A stretch of DNA of 48,625 nucleotides, from assembly GCA_902589475.1 (NCBI GenBank), contig CACITD010000016.1, positions 1 through 48,625 of the forward strand. The letters run 5' to 3'. The translations under genes and the position numbers were made by a program. The notes under the pieces are model-generated. The model was not told the origin of the DNA and ran no database searches. It was given only the letters and a program-made list of their open reading frames with translations. Shown here piece after piece: positions 33,028 through 41,772 of this stretch; position 1 is the first letter of the stretch, and every line of letters starts with the position of its first letter. The stretch comes from an uncultured Alphaproteobacteria bacterium (GTDB taxonomy: Bacteria > Pseudomonadota > Alphaproteobacteria > Thalassobaculales > Thalassobaculaceae).

Positions 33028-34608
33028 TTAATAGCCCATTGCGCAACCATCTTTGCGCGGCTCGGAGCCGCCAATTAGTACACCGTCTTCGTGATTAATC
33101 CAGATACATTGGCTTCCACCAAGAGGTTTACTCAACTTTTCAATCTGGTGTCCTCTATTTGTTAAATCGGTAAAGATACTAGGTGAAAAGTTCTCTTCCA
33201 TTTGAAGTTGCTGGTTAGTGGCAAAACTTCTTGGTTGATCCATCGCTTGCTGCACATCGAGACCAAGGTCCAAAACATTACTGATAAAATTAGCGTGACC
33301 CGCAGATTGGTACTGTCCACCCATCACGCCGAATGGAGCAATAGTTTTTGCATCTTTTGTTACCATGCCGGGGATAATTGTGTGCATAGGGCGTTTCCCG
33401 CCTTCAATACAATTAACATGATCTGGATTGAGGTTAAAAGATGAACCACGATTTTGTAAAACAATACCTGTTTTTTCTGCCATGATACCTGAGCCAAAAC
33501 CAGAAAATAAGGAATTGATAAAAGAGATTGCGTTCCCGTTGACGTCAACACAGCATAGGTACGTCGTGTCGGTATGGCTTGGAAAATCAGAGGGGCCATA
33601 AGATTTTGCTTTAGCCATATCTATCTGTTTCTGAAGCGTACCAATATGTTCATCTGAAAGTAACCAATCTACCGGTATTTCATTGAATGACGGATCGGAG
33701 ATATAGGCATCTCTTTGATGATAAGCCAATTTAGTAGCCTCGGCGAGTAAGTGTATTCGATCTGCCTCGTTTAGACTTTCTATATTATAGTGACTGAGAA
33801 TTCGCAATATAATTAAAGCACAGATACCCTGACCATTTGGCGGGCATTCGTTGATAGTATGGTTGTTGTATGAGACGCTGATAGGTTCGACATAATCTGC
33901 AACACATGATGCGAAGTCATCTAGCGTATGAAGGCCGCCCAACTTATTTAGCCGAGTAACCATATCTTCAGCTATTTCATCAGTATAGAATGCGTCTCTG
34001 CCACCCTTGGCAATTGCTGCTAAAGTCCTTCCTAGCAGCGGTTGCGCAAATGTTGTCCCTGCTTTTGGAGCCGCTCCCCTAACGGTTAATATTTTACTCG
34101 ATACTTCATCACCTAAAAGTTTTGGTAGATTGTCCGCCCAATCAAGTGCCACCCTAGGTGCTACAGGAAAGCCATTTTCAGCATAATTTATGGCAGACCG
34201 TAAAAGCTCTGTTAGGTCTTTTGTTCCATAATCTGTATTAAGTTGTGTCCAAGCGGCGATAGCCCCTGGAACGTTCACGGCATGCGGAGTTTCTACCTCT
34301 ATTTGTTCTATCCCTCTATCTCTCAAGTTATCAGCATTAGCTGCAGCAGGTGATTTTCCTGAGCCATTTAAAGCGATTGGTTTTGAGGAGTTATAGGGAC
34401 TGTAAAGAACGAAACAATCTCCTCCAATTCCGGTCATGGCTGGTTCGACTACACATAGAGTTGCACAGGCGGCAATAGCTGCATCAACGGCGTTTCCCCC
34501 AGATTTTAACACATCAATGCCGGCCTGTGTTGCTAGTGGGTGACTAGTTGAAACCATAGCTGAGGGGGCCATAACTGGAGAACGGCCCGGGAAGTGAAAA
34601 TTTCGCAT
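33028..34608 (-). CDS. Gamma-glutamyltransferase-like Ntn hydrolase, cytosolic
   Basis: Ntn-type autoprocessing hydrolase of the gamma-glutamyltransferase family, 526 residues, with no signal peptide, unlike periplasmic E. coli GGT. It has MVSTSHPLATQAGIDVLKSGGN, GIGGDCFVLY and the cleavage/nucleophile site HTDTTYLCCVD. There the Thr at 348 is the expected nucleophile, and the usual THxxVxD His is Tyr, as in YwrD-like members. The motifs MHTIIPGM and PFGVMGGQYQSAGH form the small subunit pocket. The start is ATG 34608; TTG 34614 is in frame. It could hydrolyse imported gamma-glutamyl compounds or be an acylase of another specificity. It follows the TRAP transporter genes after a terminator. 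Confidence 0.85.
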   Translation of the reverse strand: MRNFHFPGRSPVMAPSAMVSTSHPLATQAGIDVLKSGGNAVDAAIAACATLCVVEPAMTGIGGDCFVLYSPYNSSKPIALNGSGKSPAAANADNLRDRGIEQIEVETPHAVNVPGAIAAWTQLNTDYGTKDLTELLRSAINYAENGFPVAPRVALDWADNLPKLLGDEVSSKILTVRGAAPKAGTTFAQPLLGRTLAAIAKGGRDAFYTDEIAEDMVTRLNKLGGLHTLDDFASCVADYVEPISVSYNNHTINECPPNGQGICALIILRILSHYNIESLNEADRIHLLAEATKLAYHQRDAYISDPSFNEIPVDWLLSDEHIGTLQKQIDMAKAKSYGPSDFPSHTDTTYLCCVDVNGNAISFINSLFSGFGSGIMAEKTGIVLQNRGSSFNLNPDHVNCIEGGKRPMHTIIPGMVTKDAKTIAPFGVMGGQYQSAGHANFISNVLDLGLDVQQAMDQPRSFATNQQLQMEENFSPSIFTDLTNRGHQIEKLSKPLGGSQCIWINHEDGVLIGGSEPRKDGCAMGY

Positions 34609-34640
34609 AACCAAATTCCAAACTTACTTTTATTCATCTC

Positions 34641-34690
34641 CCGAAATAAAACATTCCCCTATGTCAATTAAGCAATAGGGGAATGTTTCA
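34641..34690 (-). terminator. Rho-independent terminator after the TRAP transporter genes
   Basis: Perfect 14-base stem (34649-34662 with 34675-34688), 12-base loop, and on the minus strand a T-rich tail (TTTTATTT) just downstream. It ends the TAXI-TRAP transcript 34 bases after the permease stop. It separates it from the gamma-glutamyltransferase-like gene, which therefore needs its own promoter or read-through. Confidence 0.75.
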
Positions 34691-34722
34691 TATAATACCA
34701 AAGTTGAGGGCATTAAAATGAA

Positions 34723-36702
34723 CTAGTTTGCGGGACTTAATTTGCGCGCGAGTACAGCTAGCAAAATAGCTCCTCCAGTCAGAACTAGTCCTATAATGAA
34801 CAAATCTAGGTTTCCTAGCCCGACGACGTCATTTCCCGGCATTGCAAATGATAACGCCCCAATTAATAAAGCCAATCTAATTGGCCATTGGATAACACCC
34901 ATGCCTGTTAGATCTCCAACTCCGTAAAGATAACCTTGCAAACTAGTTGAAAGAACGATTACGCCTAGGATTGCGCAACTAAATACGGTTAAAATATGTA
35001 GTGGTTCTCCCTGCATTATCAGGCCGGGGTCTAGAACAAAGAAGAACGGAACAAAATATATAATTGTCCCTAGCTTCATTGATTCAAACCCTGTTCGCAT
35101 TGGATTTGCTTGAGCCAAACTTGCTGCAGCAAATGACCCTAATGCAACAGGCGGCGTAATATACGAGAGCATACCCCAATACAACATGAACATATGAACT
35201 CCCATTAGCGACAAGCCGCTATCTGTGAGTGCTGGCGCGAGTGTTAAAGCTAAGATGATATAAGCTACAGTTACTGTCACGCCAATGCCCATAATGAAAC
35301 TTGCTAGCGCGCCGAGTATCAATAATAGGGCAACATTGTTTCCGGCAAGCTGCAACAGTTCGAAAGCTAATGTTCCTATTTTACCAGAATAGGAGAGAGA
35401 TCCTACAATAAGACCAATTCCCACTAAAATTGCCGCTAGTTCAGCAAACAGACGTCCAGTAGCAAGCAGGAAGTCGACGAAGCGTTCCCAATTCCAGCGA
35501 TGTTTGGGATGCAGCTGGTTAATTATTAGCAATAGTGCCGTTGCATAAAAAGGAGCTTGTGCTTCCCGTTGCATGAAAACCAAAAGGTAAATAAGTAATG
35601 CAAAAACGGCTACATAGTACCAACCGTCTTTAAGTGTTTGGCTAACAGTTGGAAGCTCGACTTTTGGTAGGCCTTCGAGTTTGTTTTTCGCGGCATATCC
35701 ATCTATCTGCATGAACAAGGCGAAAAAATACAGTACAGATGGAATCACAGCTGCAACAACGATATCGCGATATGGGACTTCAAGATTGATTGCCATTATA
35801 AAAGCGGTTGCACCCATGATAGGCGGCATAAGAACGCCGCCTGTTGAAGCGCAAGCTTCAACACCACCTGCCACGTGTGGTTTAAATCCGATTCTTTTCA
35901 TAGCTGGAATCGAAAGGGCACCTGTCGTGAGAACATTTGTTATCACACTGCCACTCATAGAGCCCATTAACCCAGATGCAAAAATCGCAACTTTAGCCGG
36001 GCCACCACGAACATACCCCAAAAGAGAAAAAGCTAAATTGAGAAAAAATTGCCCGCCGCCTGTATATTGCAGCGCAACTCCAAATAATAGAAACCCTATT
36101 ACTAAACCCGCAAACGCTCTTGTTGGAATACCGATTAATGCTTCTGTGGAAAGTGCATAATATGCAACTGTATCCCAAAGTGTTTCACTAGTGCCCTCCA
36201 GAACTCCGGGCATACTTCCTGCGACGAGAGGATAGACAGCAAAAATTACAATGATGATCGTAACGACCCCACCACCGGTCCTTCGCACGCCTTCTATCGC
36301 TAAAAGAACAAGCGCTAAACTTAGCCATTGCATTTTTTCTGGCGCTGAAAATTCCCATCCCTCGTCTAGCATATCTATGGAGTAATAGACGAAGACAAGA
36401 CAAATGGCTCCCGTTGCCAGGAATAATAGAATATCGTACCACGTCATGCCTTCTTTTCCTCGCTTAGAGGAAACAGGAAATACAATAAAGGCTGTTGGAA
36501 GAAGCAGTGCTACTATTGCGTAAAAATACTGGTTTTCAATTGGAACGTAACCAGTAAAACGACCTAGGTTGAACACCTGATAAGCCGAAAATACAACGGA
36601 CGATACCGATAGAATTGTTAGGACCCACTGCCAAAATGGAGTGAGCCGGCGAAACCGTTGCTCGGTGTTCGCCGGCTCAACTTGTGTGTCAGCACTAGAC
36701 AT
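34723..36702 (-). CDS. TRAP transporter fused permease (4TM/12TM), TAXI type
   Basis: Fused small (DctQ-like) and large (DctM-like) membrane subunits of a TAXI-type TRAP transporter, 659 residues with many membrane segments. The N-terminal part spans about 30-130. The large subunit starts near RTGGGVVTIIIVIFAVYP and shows FASGLMGSMSGSVITNVLTTG and STGGVLMPPIMGATAFIMA, the conserved core loops. A late stretch SYITPPVALGSFAAASLAQAN is typical. It works with the binding protein encoded 28 bases upstream, using an ion gradient to import an organic anion such as a dicarboxylate or amino-acid-like compound. The transcript ends at a clear terminator. Confidence 0.93.
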   Translation of the reverse strand: MSSADTQVEPANTEQRFRRLTPFWQWVLTILSVSSVVFSAYQVFNLGRFTGYVPIENQYFYAIVALLLPTAFIVFPVSSKRGKEGMTWYDILLFLATGAICLVFVYYSIDMLDEGWEFSAPEKMQWLSLALVLLAIEGVRRTGGGVVTIIIVIFAVYPLVAGSMPGVLEGTSETLWDTVAYYALSTEALIGIPTRAFAGLVIGFLLFGVALQYTGGGQFFLNLAFSLLGYVRGGPAKVAIFASGLMGSMSGSVITNVLTTGALSIPAMKRIGFKPHVAGGVEACASTGGVLMPPIMGATAFIMAINLEVPYRDIVVAAVIPSVLYFFALFMQIDGYAAKNKLEGLPKVELPTVSQTLKDGWYYVAVFALLIYLLVFMQREAQAPFYATALLLIINQLHPKHRWNWERFVDFLLATGRLFAELAAILVGIGLIVGSLSYSGKIGTLAFELLQLAGNNVALLLILGALASFIMGIGVTVTVAYIILALTLAPALTDSGLSLMGVHMFMLYWGMLSYITPPVALGSFAAASLAQANPMRTGFESMKLGTIIYFVPFFFVLDPGLIMQGEPLHILTVFSCAILGVIVLSTSLQGYLYGVGDLTGMGVIQWPIRLALLIGALSFAMPGNDVVGLGNLDLFIIGLVLTGGAILLAVLARKLSPAN

Positions 36703-36730
36703 TTTTACACTTTAATGTTTCAAGCTGTGC

Positions 36731-37882
36731 CTAGTTGAAAATTGGATCTAAGCCAGCTGCCTTTAGCGCAGCTACTCTTGCTTTGCCCCAAGCTGCCTTT
36801 AGATCTTCTTTGCTCATGCTATCCTTTCCGGACATGGCGTCCCAAGCCTTCTTGATGACTTCTTGCCTGCCAAGTAGCATGTCTTGATGTTTTTGTGCAG
36901 CTGCATTCCATGTGCCGGACTCTTTATAGTATTTTACCGCACCATCATGATACGGCATTGCCCACTGCATATTTTGGTTTGCAAGTTTCCAACCTAGAGC
37001 ACCTTTTGCTGCATTCTTATAATCGTCATAATGTTCTACCATAGCCTTAACGATGGCATAGACTTCACCAGCATCCTGACTGTCATTGGCGACGAGTATT
37101 GGGTATGGGTAGTTTGAAAGATGAGGTGGATTTTGTTTATCGATTTCGGAACCAATCTTAGCTTTTACTTTTCCATAAACTGGTGCAGCAGCTGACATGC
37201 GCTTCCATCCTTCTGAGTCGTTATGAGGAACAGGCACCCAGCGAAGACCACGTGGTGAGGCTGCAAGTTTTTTTGGGCTAGGAGAAACTGTGCTTGAAAA
37301 AGCTGCATCAGACTGCCCGTTTATAATTGCGTCGAAAGAAGCAGCAAAACCTGATACTTTAACTTTCTCCACGTCGTCCCAGGTTAACCCAGCGAATGAA
37401 AGTTGCGCAGCAACGTTCCAATTTAACGCAGGAGCACCTTGTACCCAAGATACCCTTTTCCCTTTCATATCTGCCATTGTTTTAACATTTGCATCTTTTG
37501 CGGTGGCAAGGGATAAGCCGAATGATCCAATATTTGTCATCAAAACGCGAATTGGTTGAGGGCCCCAGTTTTTATCAGCAAAAATAAAAACACCTTCTTG
37601 GCCAAAGTAAGCGGCAATACCGCAAGCGCAATATCCAGCTTTTTTATCTCTTAATGGTGCCATGCGAGAGATATCGTTTTTGCCAGGTATAACACGCAGA
37701 TTTGTACCATAATGTTTTTTGAGCATATTGCCGATAGCTACAGCCTGAGCATATCCTGAAGATGTTGTGCCATATGCAGTCCACGCGGTTTTCTTCGGTA
37801 CACCGCCTGCTTGAGCGGCTGAGGACACTGCAAATGCTGCGCCTACCAACCCAGCAATTAAGCTAGTTTTATTGAAAATCAT
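36731..37882 (-). CDS. TAXI-type TRAP transporter solute-binding protein
   Basis: Periplasmic receptor of the TRAP transporter, 383 residues. A signal peptide covers about 1-26 (SLIAGLVGAAFAVSSAAQAGG). The TAXI motif region TTSSGYAQAVAIGNMLKKHYG is near the mature start. GKRVSWVQGAPALNWNVAAQL and GQSDAAFSSTVSPSP follow, as in the family. A strong Shine-Dalgarno GGGAGGAA precedes ATG 37882; a longer frame from 37912 would include it and is rejected. First in the two-gene operon. A divergent SDR gene lies 245 bases away. TAXI receptors bind glutamate, aspartate, aromatic or other acids, and the ligand here is not predictable. Confidence 0.92.
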   Translation of the reverse strand: MIFNKTSLIAGLVGAAFAVSSAAQAGGVPKKTAWTAYGTTSSGYAQAVAIGNMLKKHYGTNLRVIPGKNDISRMAPLRDKKAGYCACGIAAYFGQEGVFIFADKNWGPQPIRVLMTNIGSFGLSLATAKDANVKTMADMKGKRVSWVQGAPALNWNVAAQLSFAGLTWDDVEKVKVSGFAASFDAIINGQSDAAFSSTVSPSPKKLAASPRGLRWVPVPHNDSEGWKRMSAAAPVYGKVKAKIGSEIDKQNPPHLSNYPYPILVANDSQDAGEVYAIVKAMVEHYDDYKNAAKGALGWKLANQNMQWAMPYHDGAVKYYKESGTWNAAAQKHQDMLLGRQEVIKKAWDAMSGKDSMSKEDLKAAWGKARVAALKAAGLDPIFN

Positions 37883-38127
37883 ATATTCCTCCCAGTTTAA
37901 ACTTTGAAGCAAAAAACGGCTTGCCCCAATTTAGTAAAAGAACACTGCAATATCTCAGCAAACCTTGCAAGAGTAGATAGTTTTTTTTTTATCTTTAGTT
38001 AAGGGGCAGTAATTGCTCTATCAAAGTATCGAGTAAGTGAACTTTTACGTTGCACCGTAATGAGATTTTGACATTTGTTAGCCTCTAATAAACGCTTCAA
38101 AAAAAATTCTAAACATTGGAGAGCGAA

Positions 38128-38889
38128 ATGTTGAAGGCAGACCTATCGGGGAAAAAAGCATTAGTTACTGGAGCCTCATCAGGGATAGGAAAGGCGATTG
38201 CATCTTTATTAGCAGAATGTGGAGCAACGGTTGCGGTTAATCATTTGCAGGAAGATGTGCGAGGCCCAGCCACAGTAGAGGCATTAAACAAGAGAGGTTT
38301 TCAAGCCCTGAGTACACCAGGTGACGTATCTTCTGTCGATAGCGCCGAGAGTATGGTGTCGAATGCGATAGATGGTTTAGGTGGTTTAGATATTCTAATC
38401 AACAACGCAGGTACTGCTGCAACTACTGAACCTATACCTTTTGAAAATTTGGAAATGATAACGGAGGAACGTTGGCAGCAAATCTTACATACTAATGTGA
38501 TAGGGCCTTTTAGGTGCTCAAGAATGGCGACTTCGACTTTAAAAGAAAGAAAGGGTTGTATCGTTAATACTGCTTCTATCGCGGGTATAGGAAATGCTGG
38601 TAGCTCTATTGCGTATTCCAACTCAAAGGCCGCTATTATAAGTCAAACTCGCTGCTTGGCGAGAGCACTCGCTCCAGAAATTCGAGTAAACGCGGTAGCT
38701 CCTGGTCTTACTCGTACTGCCTGGACAGATCCATGGAATAACGAGGGAAAGCAAGTTTCCATTGAGGCATCACTTCTTAAACGAATGGTTGAACCAGAAG
38801 ACATTGCTCAGGGCATGTTATTTCTTGTTGTAAATCCTGCCATAACCGGACAAACTATAGTCATAGATAATGGGCGACTGCCCACTTAG
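38128..38889 (+). CDS. Short-chain dehydrogenase/reductase
   Basis: Classical SDR, 253 residues. The cofactor loop TGASSGIG is at about residues 14-21, ILINNAGTAA follows, the active Ser is in NTASIAG, and the catalytic Tyr and Lys are in AYSNSKAAI. VNAVAPGLTRTAW closes the substrate side. GGAGAG four bases before ATG 38128 decides the start over TTG 38116. It lies 158 bases upstream of the thiolase gene and is divergent from the TAXI operon. It may dehydrogenate a hydroxy intermediate of that transported substrate. It is not close in sequence to the SDR at 22801. Confidence 0.88.
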   Translation: MLKADLSGKKALVTGASSGIGKAIASLLAECGATVAVNHLQEDVRGPATVEALNKRGFQALSTPGDVSSVDSAESMVSNAIDGLGGLDILINNAGTAATTEPIPFENLEMITEERWQQILHTNVIGPFRCSRMATSTLKERKGCIVNTASIAGIGNAGSSIAYSNSKAAIISQTRCLARALAPEIRVNAVAPGLTRTAWTDPWNNEGKQVSIEASLLKRMVEPEDIAQGMLFLVVNPAITGQTIVIDNGRLPT

Positions 38890-39047
38890 GGATGCCAGTC
38901 GGTATAATAAAATCTAAATAGTAATTTATTGATCATTATATAGGGAATTCTTAGTCTGGTAGCGTCTTCTTAATTGACGAACCTACCCTGCTATGTAAAC
39001 CTCCTCGACGTTTCAAAAGAGTTTTTGGAAGATATTTGGAGGATTTT

Positions 39048-40256
39048 ATGAGTGAAGCTTTCGTCTGTGATGCGGTTCGCACGCCTATTGGCCGCTATGG
39101 TGGTGCATTGTCAAAGGTTCGTGCTGATGATTTAGCAGCACTTCCAATAAAGGAGTTGATGAAACGAAATCCAGATGTCGACTGGAGTAAAGTAGACGAT
39201 GTCTATTATGGATGCGTTAACCAAGCGGGTGAGGACAACCGTAATGTTGCAAGAATGGCCCTTTTACTGGCGGGTTTATCGCCGGAGGTTCCAGGAGCGA
39301 CAGTGAATAGACTTTGCGCTTCGGGTATGGAGGCTGTTAACTCTGCCGCCCGTGCAATCCGGTCTAATGAGGGTAACCTTTTTATCGCTGGTGGAAGCGA
39401 AAGTATGAGCCGAGCGCCATTCGTAATGGCAAAGGCGGAAACCGCCTTCGCACGTTCAGCTGAGATTTACGACACAACGATTGGATGGCGTTTTATTAAT
39501 CCCAAGCTCGATGGACAGTATGGCTCAGACTCAATGCCGGAAACGGGAGAGAACGTTGCCGAAAAATTTCAAATAAGAAGAGAAGATCAAGATAAATTCG
39601 CCCTAGGAAGCCAAACAAAAGCTGGCAAAGCTATAGAAAGTGGACGTATGGCTAAAGAACTTCTAACAGTCGAAATACCCGGTCGAAGGGGTGATGTCAC
39701 TATTGTAAACAAAGATGAACATCCTAGGCCAGATACTACTTTGGAAGCGCTCTCCAAGTTGCCCACCCCTTTTAGAAAGGAAGGTGGCAGTGTCACGCCA
39801 GGAAATGCGAGCGGTGTAAATGATGGTGCAGCAGCAATGATTATTGCGAGTGAAGATGCAGCAAAACAGCATGGCTTGACGATTAGAGCAAGGGTTGTCG
39901 CTTGTGCCACTGCTGGAGTAGAACCAAGGATTATGGGAATAGGACCTGCGCCTGCCTCACAAAAAGTCCTCGACCGTGCTGGTCTTAAAATCTCCGATAT
40001 GGACGTCATAGAGTTGAACGAGGCTTTTGCCAGTCAAGCACTGGCAACAATGAGAGAACTCGGCGTAGAAGACGATGATCCAAGGGTTAACCCGAATGGA
40101 GGAGCCATTGCATTAGGGCATCCACTTGGTGCATCCGGCGCTAGGCTGATATTAACAGCTGCGCAGGAGCTTGAGGAAACGGGCGGAAGATATGGACTAT
40201 GCACGATGTGTATAGGTGTAGGCCAGGGGATGGCAACTATAATAGAGCGTGTCTGA
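39048..40256 (+). CDS. 3-oxoadipyl-CoA / acetyl-CoA C-acyltransferase (PcaF/PaaJ-like thiolase)
   Basis: Degradative thiolase, 402 residues. Cys90 in VNRLCASGMEA is the nucleophile, and the base His is in ALGHPLGASGAR with CIGVGQG as the second Cys loop. The segment DTTIGWRFINPKLDGQYG and EHPRPDTTLEAL are characteristic of the 3-oxoadipyl-CoA subgroup rather than PhaA thiolases. It would cleave 3-oxoadipyl-CoA, or a related 3-oxoacyl-CoA, to succinyl-CoA and acetyl-CoA. GGAGG five bases before ATG 39048 decides the start; TTG 39036 overlaps it. It is followed at a one-base gap by a 3-hydroxyacyl-CoA dehydrogenase that would supply its substrate. Confidence 0.9.
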   Translation: MSEAFVCDAVRTPIGRYGGALSKVRADDLAALPIKELMKRNPDVDWSKVDDVYYGCVNQAGEDNRNVARMALLLAGLSPEVPGATVNRLCASGMEAVNSAARAIRSNEGNLFIAGGSESMSRAPFVMAKAETAFARSAEIYDTTIGWRFINPKLDGQYGSDSMPETGENVAEKFQIRREDQDKFALGSQTKAGKAIESGRMAKELLTVEIPGRRGDVTIVNKDEHPRPDTTLEALSKLPTPFRKEGGSVTPGNASGVNDGAAAMIIASEDAAKQHGLTIRARVVACATAGVEPRIMGIGPAPASQKVLDRAGLKISDMDVIELNEAFASQALATMRELGVEDDDPRVNPNGGAIALGHPLGASGARLILTAAQELEETGGRYGLCTMCIGVGQGMATIIERV

Positions 40257-40257
40257 T

Positions 40258-41766
40258 ATGGAACTAAATACCAAGTCTGACGACCTCTTAATAGGGGTTG
40301 TCGGTGGTGGCGCAATGGGGCAAGGCATTGTGCAGGTTTCTCTTGAAGGTGGCATGAAGGTTGTTCTATTTGATGCGAAGCCCGGGGGTGGTAATGAAGC
40401 TAAGGACGCAATTTTTGGGCGATTAGAGAGAAATGTAGAAAAAGGTCGCCTCGAAAAAAACTTCCTGGAAAACATTAAACAGAACCTCTTTCTTGCTACA
40501 GATTTCTCGGAATTTAAAAAATGCGATGTAGTTATAGAAGCAGTCTTTGAGGATATTGACGTAAAGCTCGAGGTTTTTAAGGAGGTTGAGAAATGGGTGG
40601 CGTCAAATTGCGTAATAGCATCGAACACGTCGTCTCTACCAATAGCTTCACTCGGTCGATATTGCGAACATCAAAACCGGTTTGCAGGACTACACTTTTT
40701 CAATCCAGTTCCGTTAATGAGGCTTGTCGAAGTAATAAAGGGACCTTCGACGGAAGATTGGGTCATCGAGGGTTTAACAAATCTTGGAAAACGTATGGGA
40801 CGGACACCGGTCGTCGTTAGAGATGCGCCGGGGTTTTTAGTTAATACGGGTGGACGTGCATTTACTACTGAAGCATTGCATATACTTCATGAAGGTGTAG
40901 CAAATCCAGCTCAGGTTGATGCTGTTATGCGTGATTGTGCTCACTTCAGGATGGGGCCGTTTGAATTAATGGACCTAACCGGAGTTGATATCAACTATCC
41001 GGCTTCGCTTATAATGCATGAGCAAAACTCCTATGATCCCAGAATTAGAACAGTCCCTTACCACAAATCACTTTTTGATGCAGGTCGGTTTGGCCGAAAA
41101 ACGGGACAGGGAAATTATAGATACAATAGTGACGGCGAAATAATTGACGCTCCGAGCCCGGATTATGAGGTTAAAGGACACGGAGCTGCAAAAATTGTTC
41201 TTTTGTCGGAAAATGATATTTTTGCTGATGTATTTGCAGGTTGTAGTATGACAACCTCCGACGATGATATTAGTCCAATTGTTGTATCGCCTATGGGGAC
41301 GGACTGTGCGACTTTTGCTAGTATAAATAAACTAGATCATCGGCGGCTTGTTGCGATTGACACAACAGGGGATCTCTCTCGCAGAGTTACTTTGATGACT
41401 CCTCCTGGATCTAATTTGGAAAACTTAGATGCTGTGGCTGGACTGATCTGTAATAACGGCAGAAAAGTGACCGCTATAAAGGACTCGCCTGGTTTTATAT
41501 CTCAGAGAATAAGGGCTATGATAGGTAATTTGGGTTGTGAGATGGCTAACATTCAATTAGCTAGTCCAGAGGATATCGATTTAGCGATGCGATTAGGCTT
41601 AAATTATCCGATGGGCCCCTTAGAAATAATTGACGATCTGGGCGTAAAGAATGCCTTCAATATAATGCAAACTATGCAAGAGATCACAGGTGACGATCGT
41701 TATCGACCTAGTCCCTGGTTACGCCGGCGGGCACTATTGGGATTGAGTGCTTATACGTCTCCGTAA
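40258..41766 (+). CDS. 3-hydroxyacyl-CoA dehydrogenase (PaaH/PaaC-like, duplicated C-terminal domain)
   Basis: NAD-dependent dehydrogenase for 3-hydroxyacyl-CoA, 502 residues, about 200 longer than single-domain types. The N-terminal Rossmann part starts VVGGGAMGQGIVQVSLEGG, the catalytic His lies in FAGLHFFNPVPLM, and KGPSTEDWV and RTPVVVRDAPGFLVN follow. A first C-terminal helical domain (about 190-285) has MGPFELMDLTG. A second copy near the end has YPMGPLEIIDDLG. The 3-hydroxyadipyl-CoA enzymes of phenylacetate degradation share this layout. It starts one base after the thiolase (GTG 40249 is an alternative overlapping start) and ends 6 bases from slt. No phenylacetyl-CoA epoxidase genes are present. 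Confidence 0.9.
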   Translation: MELNTKSDDLLIGVVGGGAMGQGIVQVSLEGGMKVVLFDAKPGGGNEAKDAIFGRLERNVEKGRLEKNFLENIKQNLFLATDFSEFKKCDVVIEAVFEDIDVKLEVFKEVEKWVASNCVIASNTSSLPIASLGRYCEHQNRFAGLHFFNPVPLMRLVEVIKGPSTEDWVIEGLTNLGKRMGRTPVVVRDAPGFLVNTGGRAFTTEALHILHEGVANPAQVDAVMRDCAHFRMGPFELMDLTGVDINYPASLIMHEQNSYDPRIRTVPYHKSLFDAGRFGRKTGQGNYRYNSDGEIIDAPSPDYEVKGHGAAKIVLLSENDIFADVFAGCSMTTSDDDISPIVVSPMGTDCATFASINKLDHRRLVAIDTTGDLSRRVTLMTPPGSNLENLDAVAGLICNNGRKVTAIKDSPGFISQRIRAMIGNLGCEMANIQLASPEDIDLAMRLGLNYPMGPLEIIDDLGVKNAFNIMQTMQEITGDDRYRPSPWLRRRALLGLSAYTSP

Positions 41767-41772
41767 AAAATA

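Noticed and set aside
35681-36160. 159-codon plus-strand open frame
   Set aside because: It lies fully antisense to the TRAP permease gene and has no recognisable domain; membrane-protein genes often give such mirror frames.
37977-37994. T10 run flanked by GATAG and ATCT, read as a terminator
   Set aside because: The stem would be only four pairs around a poly-T loop, and no gene ends there in either direction.
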